NCBI RefSeq assembly: GCF_011045025.1
Contig: NZ_JAAKZX010000043.1
Span: 1-54,245 of the forward strand
Source of the DNA: Streptomyces ureilyticus
Lineage (GTDB): Bacteria > Actinomycetota > Actinomycetes > Streptomycetales > Streptomycetaceae
Length of the DNA stretch: 54,245 nt
Direction: 5' to 3'
Part shown: positions 24,770-33,034 of the stretch, piece after piece
Numbering within the stretch: the stretch's first letter is position 1
Layout of the letters: every line of letters starts with the position of its first letter
Position numbers and translations under genes: made by a program
Notes under the pieces: model-generated
The model's input: only the letters and a program-made list of their open reading frames with translations
Told to the model about the DNA's origin: nothing
Databases searched by the model: none

Positions 24770-25402
24770 ATGACCACGGCACGAACCTCCCTCCCCGAAG
24801 CCGCCCGGCACCTGAGCCTGCGGGAGCGCAAGAAGCTCAAGACGCGCATCGCGATCAGGAACGCCACGTATGAGCTGATCGAGGAGCAGGGGTACGACGC
24901 CACGACGGTCGAGCAGATCGCCGATCGCGCGGAGGTCTCGCCGAGCACCGTCTTCCGGTACTTCCCGACCAAGGAGGACATCGTCCTCACCGACGAGTAC
25001 GACCCCCTTGCCGTGGACCTGCTGCGGTCGCGTCCGGCGGACGAGAGCCTGCTCGACTCCTTGCGGTCCATCATCCGCCAGTCGATGACCATGGCGATGA
25101 CCGACGACCCGAGCTTCGTGGAACGCGAGATGAAGCTGCGCCTCCGCCTGATGACAGAGGTCCCCGCCGTGCGCTCCCGGGTCATGGAAAGCATGTCCCT
25201 CACGGGCCGCCTGCTGTGCCGCGCGGTCGCGGAACGCACCGGCCGGGACGAGAACGACCTGGAGGTACGGGTCTACACGATGGGCCTGATGGGCGCCCTC
25301 CTCGAAGCAAGCATCTACTGGACCGAACACGACTACCAGGGCGACCTGCTGGACCTGATCGACCGCACCCTCGCCACCTTCAAGGACCTCCCCAAGCGAT
25401 GA
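24770..25402 (+). CDS. TetR family repressor of the MFS exporter
   Basis: About 210 residues. The N-terminal TetR helix-turn-helix is clear: RIAIRNATYELIEEQGYDAT, then EQIADRAEVSPSTVFRYFPTKEDIV. The C-terminal half is a variable ligand-binding helical domain with LEVRVYTMGLMGALLEASIYW near the dimer interface. Start chosen at the ATG at 24770, with GGCGGA about ten bases upstream; the ATG at 24752, overlapping the exporter stop by 14 bases, is also possible. It probably binds the TGAGAG-CTA-CTCTCA site at 23172-23186 and is released by the exporter substrate. The stop overlaps the next gene as ATGA. Confidence 0.9.
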   Translation: MTTARTSLPEAARHLSLRERKKLKTRIAIRNATYELIEEQGYDATTVEQIADRAEVSPSTVFRYFPTKEDIVLTDEYDPLAVDLLRSRPADESLLDSLRSIIRQSMTMAMTDDPSFVEREMKLRLRLMTEVPAVRSRVMESMSLTGRLLCRAVAERTGRDENDLEVRVYTMGLMGALLEASIYWTEHDYQGDLLDLIDRTLATFKDLPKR

Positions 25403-26121
25403 ACGGACCGGAGATCCACGTCGAGTTCGCCCCCGCGCTGGGTATGTTCGTGCCGCAGAGGCGGCGGGTGGGGGCCACGGAGGTTGTCACCGACGGGGTC
25501 TCCACGCTGGGGCATGTCGTGGAGTCGCTGGGGGTGCCGTTGACGGAGGTCGGAGGGCTCGTCGTGGACAGGCGTGAGGTGTCCGTGTCGTACGTGCCCG
25601 CGGCGGGCGAGTCGGTCGAAGTGCGGGCCGTTGCCCGGCCTCAGCGGGTGTCGGGGGCGCCGCTGCGTTTCCTGCTCGACGTGCATCTCGGGACCCTCGC
25701 CCGGCGGCTGCGGCTGCTGGGCGTGGACGCGGCGTACGAGTCCACCGACATCGGCGACCCGGCCCTCGCCACCCGCTCGGCGGCCGAGCGGCGCGTGATG
25801 CTCAGCCGCGACCGGGGCCTGCTGCGCCGACGCGAGCTGTGGGCCGGTGCGTTCGTCTACAGCACGCGGCCCGATGAGCAACTCCGGGACGTACTGGGGC
25901 GGTTCGAGCCGGAGCTGAAACCGTGGACCCGCTGCACGGCTTGCAACGGCCTGCTCAAGGAAGCCGTCAAGGACGACATCGCCGACCGGATCGAGGGCGG
26001 GACGCAGCGGTCGTACGACGTGTTCGCGCAGTGCGAGGAGTGTGGGCGGGTGTATTGGCGGGGCGCGCATCACGACCGCCTTGAGGCGATCGTGACGCGC
26101 GCCGTTGCGGAGTTTGGTTAG
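25399..26121 (+). CDS. Ubiquitin-like (ThiS/MoaD-fold) plus Mut7-C RNase-like fusion protein
   Basis: 240 residues. Residues 1-80 have a beta-grasp ubiquitin-like pattern (IHVEFAPALGMFVP, then LGHVVESLGVP and VSVSYVPAAGESVEV). Residues about 90-235 are a Mut7-C domain: FLLDVHLGTLARRLRLLG, ERRVMLSRDRGLLRRRE and a zinc ribbon made of CTAC and CEEC. Mut7-C is a PIN-like nuclease fold inferred to act on RNA; the fusion with a ubiquitin-like domain is known in bacteria but its task is not. The ATG overlaps the TetR stop (ATGA), so it is co-transcribed with a drug exporter operon, though a functional link is not evident. Confidence 0.88.
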   Translation: MNGPEIHVEFAPALGMFVPQRRRVGATEVVTDGVSTLGHVVESLGVPLTEVGGLVVDRREVSVSYVPAAGESVEVRAVARPQRVSGAPLRFLLDVHLGTLARRLRLLGVDAAYESTDIGDPALATRSAAERRVMLSRDRGLLRRRELWAGAFVYSTRPDEQLRDVLGRFEPELKPWTRCTACNGLLKEAVKDDIADRIEGGTQRSYDVFAQCEECGRVYWRGAHHDRLEAIVTRAVAEFG

Positions 26122-26135
26122 GCCGGTTCGCTACT

Positions 26136-26179
26136 GGGGCTGTGCCAATGTGCGGCTCCGCCGCGGGGCACGACCAGCC
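26136..26179 (+). repeat. Dispersed intergenic repeat, copy B
   Basis: Starts GGGGCTGTGCCAATGTGCGG and continues CTCCGCCGCGGGGCACGACC. It matches copy A (67-111, minus strand) at most positions. Here it fills the 73-bp gap between two convergent genes, where it may act as a shared terminator or exonuclease barrier. Confidence 0.6.
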
Positions 26180-26194
26180 TCCGACGACCCGCAG

Positions 26195-28225
26195 TCAAGA
26201 AGCCAGCTTCTCCCGCAGGGACCCCACATCCGTCACCGGTGCGTCGCACGTGAACCGACGGCAGACGTACGCCGCCGGTTCACCTTCGACCAGTGGCCGG
26301 TCGGCGAGAAGCGGCAATTCGTCGCTGCCGGGGGCGCCCGCCGCGACGACCGCGCCCGGGGCGGTGGTCAGCAGAGCCGTGCGGTGCAGTTCCCGCGTCG
26401 CCGAGGCGTCCGCCGGTCCGACCACGGCCACCTCACGCGGCCCGTCGAGCAGCGCCTCCGCGGTCGCGAGCCCCCAGCCGATGAAGCGCGGCGCCCGCGG
26501 GCCGAGGGCCTTCACGACGCCCAACGCCCGTTCCGCAGCCGTGCGATGGGGTGCAGCGCCGGTCTGGGCCGCGTAACTCAACAACGCACCGGCCGCCGCG
26601 CTCCACCCGGAGGGCGTGGCGCTGTCGGTCGGATCCTGCGGGCGGCGGATCAGCTTCTCCGCGTCGGCGGCCGTGTCGTACAAGGCCCCCGACTCCTCGT
26701 CGACGAACCGCACCAGCACATGGTCGAGCAGGAACCCGGCGAACTCCAGCCAGACCCCCTCACCGGTCACCGAAGCGAGCGCCAGGAACCCCTCGGCGAC
26801 ATCCGCGTAGTCCTCCAACACGCCCGCGTTCGCACCGACTCGGCCGTCCTTCGAGGTACGGGCGAGCCGGGCGCGCTCGTCCAGATGCAGACGTACGAGA
26901 AGATCGGCGGCACCGAGCGCGGCCTCGACGAGGTCGGGGCGGTCGAAGTACGCGCCGGTCTCCGCGAGGGCGGCGATCGCGAGCCCGTTCCAGGCCGCGA
27001 CCACCTTGTCGTCGCGGCCGGGAGCGGGCCGCTGGGCACGGGCATGGCTGAGGCGCTGCTTGATGGACTCGATCCGCTCGGCGTCGAACACACCGTCCTG
27101 CTGCGGGAGTTGAAGCACGGAGGCGCCCTCTTCGAAGGTGCCTTCGTCCGTCACACCGAAGTACTGAGCGGCAAGCGCGGCGTCCTCATCACCGAGGACG
27201 TCGGCGAGCTGCCGGGGCGTCCACACGTAGTACGCGCCCTCCACATGCTTCCCCGTACCGTCGTCGCTGTCGGCGTCCAGCGCGGAGGCGAACCCGCCCT
27301 CGTTCGTACGGAGTTCGCGGACCATGAAGTCGGCGGTTTCGAGGGCGACGCGACGGGCGAGATCCGAGCCGGTGGCTCGCCACAGGTGCGCGTACACGCG
27401 GCACAGCAGCGCATTGTCGTAGAGCATCTTCTCGAAGTGCGGCACCACCCACTCACGGTCCACGGAGTACCGCGCGAACCCCCCGCCGAGCTGGTCGTAG
27501 ATCCCGCCACGCGCCATCCGCTCACACGTATCGGCGGCCATCTGCAACGCACCCTCGGCCCCGGTCCGCGCGTGATGCCGCAACAGGAACTCGATCACCA
27601 TGGACGGCGGGAACTTCGGCGCTCCGCCGAACCCGCCGCGCTGGGCGTCGTAGTCCCGCGTGAGCCCGAGCAACGCCTGCGCCAGCTCCTCCTCGCCGGG
27701 CACGCTCGCGTCCCCGTACGAGATCTCCCGCCCCGCGAGATCCCGCGCGATCTTCCCGGCCACCTCGGCGACCTCGTCATGCCGGTCGGCCCAGGCGCTG
27801 TGCACACCTTCCAGCACCTGCCGGAACGACGGCATGCCCTGCCGGGGCGCGGGCGGGAAGTAGGTCCCGAAGTAGAACGGCTCGGCGTCCGAGGTGAGGA
27901 AGACGGTCATGGGCCAGCCGCCCTGCCCGGTCGCCGCCTGCACGGCCTCCATGTAGACGGCGTCGACGTCAGGCCGCTCCTCGCGGTCGACCTTGATGTT
28001 CACGAAGTGGTCGTTCATGTAGGCGGCGACGGCTGCGTCCTCGAAGCTCTCCTTGGCGAGCACATGGCACCAATGGCAACTTGAATAGCCGACGCTCAGA
28101 TGCACCGGTACGCCACGCTCGCGCGCCTCGTCGAAAGCCTCAGCCGACCACGGCCACCAGTCGACCGGGTTGTCGGCATGCTGGAGGAGGTACGGGGAAG
28201 TCTCATGGGCCAGTCGGTTCGGCAT
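26195..28225 (-). CDS. DUF255 thioredoxin-domain protein (YyaL/SSP411 family)
   Basis: 676 residues, full length for the family. The N-terminus is MPNRLAHETSPYLLQHADNP, leading to a thioredoxin-like domain with the active-site-like SSCHWCHVL motif (CxxC). After it comes a glycoside-hydrolase-like alpha/alpha barrel, with GGGIYDQLGGGFARYSVD-like (GGIYDQLGGGFARYS), HFEKMLYDNALL, SALDADSDDG and WNGLAIAALAETG. Family function is unsettled; redox or sugar epimerase-like roles have been proposed. Cytosolic, no signal peptide. The ATG at 28225 is the conserved start. It lies downstream of the serine recombinase on the same strand, 105 bp from its stop. Confidence 0.93.
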   Translation of the reverse strand: MPNRLAHETSPYLLQHADNPVDWWPWSAEAFDEARERGVPVHLSVGYSSCHWCHVLAKESFEDAAVAAYMNDHFVNIKVDREERPDVDAVYMEAVQAATGQGGWPMTVFLTSDAEPFYFGTYFPPAPRQGMPSFRQVLEGVHSAWADRHDEVAEVAGKIARDLAGREISYGDASVPGEEELAQALLGLTRDYDAQRGGFGGAPKFPPSMVIEFLLRHHARTGAEGALQMAADTCERMARGGIYDQLGGGFARYSVDREWVVPHFEKMLYDNALLCRVYAHLWRATGSDLARRVALETADFMVRELRTNEGGFASALDADSDDGTGKHVEGAYYVWTPRQLADVLGDEDAALAAQYFGVTDEGTFEEGASVLQLPQQDGVFDAERIESIKQRLSHARAQRPAPGRDDKVVAAWNGLAIAALAETGAYFDRPDLVEAALGAADLLVRLHLDERARLARTSKDGRVGANAGVLEDYADVAEGFLALASVTGEGVWLEFAGFLLDHVLVRFVDEESGALYDTAADAEKLIRRPQDPTDSATPSGWSAAAGALLSYAAQTGAAPHRTAAERALGVVKALGPRAPRFIGWGLATAEALLDGPREVAVVGPADASATRELHRTALLTTAPGAVVAAGAPGSDELPLLADRPLVEGEPAAYVCRRFTCDAPVTDVGSLREKLAS

Positions 28226-28330
28226 GTCTCCATCGTGCCTGACGAACTGCGGCCAGTCGGCGAACGGACACCACCGATACCGGCACTCAGTCACACTCGA
28301 GCGATCCTCCCGCCGTGCCACCCGAACCTC

Positions 28331-29611
28331 TCAACGCCAGGCAGGCTCCACTCGCGAGTGGTCCCAGGAAGGATTCCCTTTCTTACCAGGCCGGACGACG
28401 CAGTGAGTCAGAACCGCGGCGACGGCCTTCCGCTTCTCCTCGAGTCCCATCTCACCGGACTGCCAGCGTTGCCGCGTGGTCTCGGACAGCTTCATGTGGC
28501 CTTGGGTTTCAGTGAAGAGCAGTTGTTCAAGGGCCTCGTCGGCCAGCGGCCCGCTGATGCCGCATCGCCCGCAGCTACGACAGGAGTAGACGTAGGGACT
28601 CCTCTTGCTTCTCCCCTTCTGAGCGCACAGGGCCCCGCGACACACCGCACCGTCGGAGCGCTGCGCCCCGCATCGGAGGAATCCCGTGGCGAGATGGCGA
28701 GGGGCGGGCCTGCTCCCTCCGAGCCTCGGAGTACCACTGCCCCTGTGCAGGTACAGACTGCCCGGCGAGAAGGTCGCGCACACCGCTCGCCACTGCTCGG
28801 GCGTCACGATGGGTTCCCACTGCCCGAGCACCGGCTGCCCCGTCTCCGGGACCAGCAACAGTTCGCCTCTGTTGGCCCGATATCCACACACCCTCGGTGC
28901 GGTGATGATCTGCGTGACAGTCTGTGCGTTGGGCCTGCCACCGCGAGTACCTGTGACCCCAAGATCACACCAGTCACGTGCGACAGCCCGGATGGCCCTC
29001 CCTTCCGTGCGGTCAACAATCGCCTGCTCGACAAGTTTCGCCTCATCGGAGTGGAGCCTGATCCTGTCCTCCTGCCAGCCGAAGGGGCGTGGTCCGCTGT
29101 GCGGCACCCCTTCGACGGCGCGAGCCCAGTGCCAGTTCGACAGCCTCCGGCTCCGGACGCGTGTTTCCGCGATCGCGGCATCCAGCGAACGTACGGCTTG
29201 GAGTAGTCCGTCCTGCGAGTACGGATCTCGGAGGCCCTGAGGATCGACGTAGATTCGTCCCGACAGACTGGTCAGTGCGGCGAAGAACCGGACAAGATCC
29301 TCTGCACGGCGGTAAAGCCGGTCGTCCGCGACGCTGACGACCCCCTCGACCGGCTGCCCGGTGTCAGTGCATCCGCGCGCCAGGTCCGCGATCAACTGGT
29401 CGAATCCAGGCCTTACCACTCCCGGCCTTGATGCGCTGAGGCCATTGTCACTGTATGTCGCAACAACTGTGCAGCCGTGGGCGCGTGCCGTCCGCTCATT
29501 GACCCGCAGCTGATAGCGCACACCGTGTCCGTCCCGGTGACGGACATCCTCCGACGTACGCGCGTAGGAAGCGACCGGGATCAAACTGGTCGATATATCG
29601 CGGAAATTCAC
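28331..29611 (-). CDS. Large serine recombinase (orphan integrase)
   Basis: 426 residues. The resolvase domain opens with VASYARTSED, where the Ser of YARTS is the catalytic nucleophile, and continues YSDNGLSASRPG and RPGFDQLIADLARG. A Recombinase domain follows (HSGPRPFGWQ; VTGTRGGRPNAQTVTQIITAPRVCGYRANRG), then a zinc ribbon (LRCGAQRSDGAVCRGAL; YSCRSCGRCG) and a short tail. Such enzymes integrate and excise phages or integrative elements. GTG start at 29611 with GGGG upstream; the frame stays open far upstream but that part is antisense to the STAND gene. Third-position GC is lower than in the neighbours, consistent with transfer. No other element gene, excisionase or clear att repeat is seen here. 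Confidence 0.88.
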   Translation of the reverse strand: MNFRDISTSLIPVASYARTSEDVRHRDGHGVRYQLRVNERTARAHGCTVVATYSDNGLSASRPGVVRPGFDQLIADLARGCTDTGQPVEGVVSVADDRLYRRAEDLVRFFAALTSLSGRIYVDPQGLRDPYSQDGLLQAVRSLDAAIAETRVRSRRLSNWHWARAVEGVPHSGPRPFGWQEDRIRLHSDEAKLVEQAIVDRTEGRAIRAVARDWCDLGVTGTRGGRPNAQTVTQIITAPRVCGYRANRGELLLVPETGQPVLGQWEPIVTPEQWRAVCATFSPGSLYLHRGSGTPRLGGSRPAPRHLATGFLRCGAQRSDGAVCRGALCAQKGRSKRSPYVYSCRSCGRCGISGPLADEALEQLLFTETQGHMKLSETTRQRWQSGEMGLEEKRKAVAAVLTHCVVRPGKKGNPSWDHSRVEPAWR

Positions 29612-29770
29612 AGCATACCCCGTTCGATAGTCAGCCCGACAGTCACAAAAACGAGCGAGCGATCCAGAGGTCACTGTCCTCGATCCTGTGATCGTCGCCC
29701 TCTCGCGCCGAAGTGCCGTCCGCAGGACACTTGACCCGGAAAAGCCATTGCTGGCGGAGGGGGACCTGAC

Positions 29771-32700
29771 ATGCGGGACAGCCATCGGGCTGAGGCCGAG
29801 CGGCTGTTGGCCCGGGCCGTGGAGGAGGAGGTTCGGCGGTCGGGCGGGCGGATCGACGGAAGTGTGCTGCTGTCGCGGGCTCGTGGGGCGATGGAAGCCA
29901 TCGCGGGGACGGCGGCCGAGGAGTACGAGGCGTATACGAAGGCGCTGGACGAGGGCGAGGCCGGGCGGCTGACGTTCGGGCAGCGGTGGGCGCGTGAGGG
30001 TGCCGGAACTCCCCTGCTGGTCGCGGTCGTTGCCGCTGTCGCGGCCTGTGTGGCGGACCTGGTGCTCGGCACGAGTACCGGGACGGCGCTCGGTGCCGGA
30101 GCCGTGGTCGGTGTGGTGGGCGCCGCGGCGACGGTGGCGAAGGTGACCGCTTCGCACGTGCCGGCCGCGAGTCGCCGGGCCGGGGCCCTGGGGCAGCCGG
30201 GCGGGCCGGAGCAGTTGCGGCTGCAGTGGCTGACGGCGCTGGAGGTGCGGGGTATCCGTCCGTTCCTGGACCAGCAGCGGGTGCTCAGCGCGTCGACCGG
30301 TCCGAAGCGGAAGGCGCCGCAGCTGCGGGGTACGGACAAGAGCGCGGCGGCGCGCAGGCGCAGTGTGCTGGAGCGGTCCTTCGATCAACTCCCGGAGCCG
30401 GAGGGCCCGTTCGCGGGCCGTAGGCAGGAGCTGGGGCGCGTGGCGCAGTGGGTGCACGCGGCCCGCGCCAGTACGGAGACCAAGCCGACGGTGGTCGTGC
30501 TGCACGGCGCGCCGGGCTCGGGCCGCAGCACCCTGGCGATCCGTGCCGCGCACTCGCTGAAGGACCAGTTCCGTGGCGCGTGCGTGGTGGATCTGCGCGG
30601 CGACGGCCCGGAGGAGCCGCCGCTGTCCACCCGCGACGCGCTGCTTCACCTGCTGAACCGGCTCGGCGCGTCCCGCGAGCAGTTGCTGTTCCGGGAGCGT
30701 TCCTCGCCGGAGCAGCAGGTGCGGCGGCTGAGCGAGCTCTACCACCAGCATCTGACGGGCATGCCGGTGACGATCGTGCTGGACGACGCGAGCGACGCCG
30801 AGCAGGTACGGACCCTGGTGCCCGAGCGTTCCGACAGCCTGGTCGTGGTCACGGCACGCAAGCCGCTGGATCTGCCCGCCGACCTCCCCGCCTGGGTGCA
30901 CCAGCTCCCCGTGGAGGCGCTGGACTCGGCGGGCGCCGAGGAGTTGCTGAAGGCCGCGGCGCAGGACGCCTCGGGTCCGTACGACGCCGAATCCTGTGAC
31001 CGGGTACGGGAGTTGTGCGGCGGACTGCCGCTGGCGCTGCGGATCGCGGGCTCCTCACTCGGCCCGCGTACGCATCGTCAGCTGGCCACGGATCTGGATG
31101 CGTACGGTCCGGTCGAGCCGGTGGAACGGGTGCTGTGGCTGCGCTACAGCGACCAGTCGGACACGGCCCGGCGGCTGCTGCGCCGCCTGGCGCTGGCCGG
31201 CCGCGCATCCCTGGGTGCCGCGGCGGCGGCCGCCCTGCTGTCGACGGACGACGCGGAGGCGACCCGGCACCTGGAGGCGCTGTCGCGAGCCGGCCTCATC
31301 GATCGTGTACGGGGCAGCCGTTACCGTCTGCACGATCTGGTCCGTGCCTTCGCGCAGGCCCGCCTGCTGGACGAGGAGGAGCCGGCGGAGCGTACGGCCG
31401 CGCAGGAACGACTCATCGTGAACTACGGCGAGTTGGCGGACTCGGTGATCCGTCTCGTCGACGGCAAGACGTCGACACGCGCGGACACGGTCGGCCCGCA
31501 CGGCTTCACCTCGCTGGACGCGGCGCTGCGCTGGCTGGACGACGAGTCGAGCTTCATCACGGCGGCGCTCAGGCACGCGGAGGGCGTGGACCAGGCGGCC
31601 GTACTGAATCTGCTCGGCGCCCTGTGCGACTACTGCCTGTTGCGCGGCGACCTCTACCGGCTGGGCGAGATCAGTGAGCTGACGCAGGCGGTGGACCAGG
31701 GGCTGCTGGTGCGTTCGGTCCAGTGGCGTACGGGTATCGCGGCCCGCCAGCTCGGCGAGCTCGACAAGGCGCGTACGCAGCTCGCTTCGGTGGTGGAGCT
31801 ATACTTCGAGGCGCACCACGACGCGGGCGCGGCAAGGGCGTTGTGCTCGCTCGGGATCACGCTCCACCACCAGGGCAATCTGTCCGAGGCGGCGGCGAAG
31901 CTCCAGGAAGCCATGGATCTCCAGGCCTCCCCCGCCCTCGCGGCGGACCGCGCCTGGACGATGCACGCGCTGGCGGCGGTGGAGCGGGACCGGGCGCGTC
32001 TCGCCACGGCCCTGGATCTCCTCACGCAGGCGCTGGTCCTGCACCGTCAGGGCGAGTCCGTGCACGGTGAGGCCTGGGCGCACTTCCAGCTCGGCCAACT
32101 GGGGCTGCGCATGGGCGACGTACCGCGCGCGGAGGCGGAACTCCGCGAGGCCCTCGATCTGTACGGCCGCACCCGCGACCCCCGCGGTGAGGCTTGGGCC
32201 CTGACCCAGCTGGCCCGGGCCCGCCTGGTCGACGGCGACGCGTCCTCCGCCGTGGACGGACTGCGCCAGGCGATCTCCCGTCACCGTGACAACGAGGACG
32301 CGCGGGGCGAGGCGTGGACGGTGTACTACCTGGGCCAGGCTCTGGAGGAGTCGGGCAGCCTGGACCAGGCGGTGCGGGAACTGGAGCGTTCGCGGACGAT
32401 GTTCTCCCGCATCCGGGACGTGTACGGCCTCGCGTGCGCCCGCCACCACTCGGCCCGGGCCACTCGCGATCAACGGGCGGTCCAGACAGGCTCGTTGCGC
32501 AACTCCGGCTTCGCCCGCCAGCTCCTGGTGGACGCCCGGGCGGACTTCCAGCGCATCGGCGTCGCCCACGGCGAGGCGTGGACGTGCCTGGAGCTGGCCG
32601 TGGTGGACGCGGGCAACGCCCGTACGCAGTCCGCCCTTTCGCTGTGCGACGAGGCGGCGAGCCTGTTCGCCTCGTACGGCGACCGGCGGGGCGAGGACTG

Positions 32701-32974
32701 GGCCCGCTTCCTGCGCTGCACCCTGCTCCCCTACGCCTCCCCGGGCGGCGCCGAGATCGGCACAGCCGTGGCCCAGGAGGAGCTGACCCAGCTCTCCCGC
32801 TCCAACCACCCGACCCGCGACGGAAAGCTCGACGACTACATCGAGGCGTATCAGCTACTGCTGGAACGGGGCGTCGACCTGGACGCGGGCTGGCAGGCCT
32901 GGCGCCTGGGAATGGTCCCGAACCGGCATGCCCGGGAGGTCATGGGGGTGGCGGTGGCGGCTCGGTCGTCGTAG
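29771..32974 (+). CDS. STAND/NB-ARC-type NTPase with membrane hairpin and TPR repeats
   Basis: 1067 residues. Residues 1-65 are helical; 80-128 form a membrane hairpin (PLLVAVVAAVAACVADLVLG and ALGAGAVVGVVGAAATVAKV). Residues about 215-430 are an NTPase core with Walker A GAPGSGRST (246-254), Walker B VTIVLDDAS (334-342), a sensor-like VVVTARKPL and the GLPLALR motif. A winged-helix region follows (LRRLALAGRAS to RYRLHDLVRAFAQAR), then TPR repeats from about 580 to 990 with the recurring GEAWxxxxLGQxxL pattern. The invariant P-loop Lys is Arg252 here. GGAGG precedes the ATG. These proteins act as signal-gated switches; the effector would be in the N-terminal membrane segment. Divergent from the recombinase, 159 bp apart. 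Confidence 0.9.
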   Translation: MRDSHRAEAERLLARAVEEEVRRSGGRIDGSVLLSRARGAMEAIAGTAAEEYEAYTKALDEGEAGRLTFGQRWAREGAGTPLLVAVVAAVAACVADLVLGTSTGTALGAGAVVGVVGAAATVAKVTASHVPAASRRAGALGQPGGPEQLRLQWLTALEVRGIRPFLDQQRVLSASTGPKRKAPQLRGTDKSAAARRRSVLERSFDQLPEPEGPFAGRRQELGRVAQWVHAARASTETKPTVVVLHGAPGSGRSTLAIRAAHSLKDQFRGACVVDLRGDGPEEPPLSTRDALLHLLNRLGASREQLLFRERSSPEQQVRRLSELYHQHLTGMPVTIVLDDASDAEQVRTLVPERSDSLVVVTARKPLDLPADLPAWVHQLPVEALDSAGAEELLKAAAQDASGPYDAESCDRVRELCGGLPLALRIAGSSLGPRTHRQLATDLDAYGPVEPVERVLWLRYSDQSDTARRLLRRLALAGRASLGAAAAAALLSTDDAEATRHLEALSRAGLIDRVRGSRYRLHDLVRAFAQARLLDEEEPAERTAAQERLIVNYGELADSVIRLVDGKTSTRADTVGPHGFTSLDAALRWLDDESSFITAALRHAEGVDQAAVLNLLGALCDYCLLRGDLYRLGEISELTQAVDQGLLVRSVQWRTGIAARQLGELDKARTQLASVVELYFEAHHDAGAARALCSLGITLHHQGNLSEAAAKLQEAMDLQASPALAADRAWTMHALAAVERDRARLATALDLLTQALVLHRQGESVHGEAWAHFQLGQLGLRMGDVPRAEAELREALDLYGRTRDPRGEAWALTQLARARLVDGDASSAVDGLRQAISRHRDNEDARGEAWTVYYLGQALEESGSLDQAVRELERSRTMFSRIRDVYGLACARHHSARATRDQRAVQTGSLRNSGFARQLLVDARADFQRIGVAHGEAWTCLELAVVDAGNARTQSALSLCDEAASLFASYGDRRGEDWARFLRCTLLPYASPGGAEIGTAVAQEELTQLSRSNHPTRDGKLDDYIEAYQLLLERGVDLDAGWQAWRLGMVPNRHAREVMGVAVAARSS

Positions 32975-32986
32975 GGGCGGCCGGGT

Positions 32987-33025
32987 CTTCGGTGGGGCGG
33001 CTCAGCCTTCGGTGGGGCGGCTCAG
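32987..33025. repeat. 20-bp tandem duplication
   Basis: CTTCGGTGGGGCGGCTCAG occurs twice in a row with a 20-bp period in the gap between the convergent STAND and Fic genes. There is no evident function; probably replication slippage. Confidence 0.8.
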
Positions 33026-33034
33026 TCCGCGTGA

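Noticed and set aside
26105..28084. A 659-codon open frame antisense to the DUF255 gene
   Set aside because: Arg/Gly/Pro-rich translation with no domain; the opposite strand has all conserved family motifs.
29612..30901. Upstream in-frame extension of the serine recombinase to 856 codons
   Set aside because: The resolvase domain begins naturally at the GTG at 29611. The extension is antisense to the STAND gene and has low-complexity translation.
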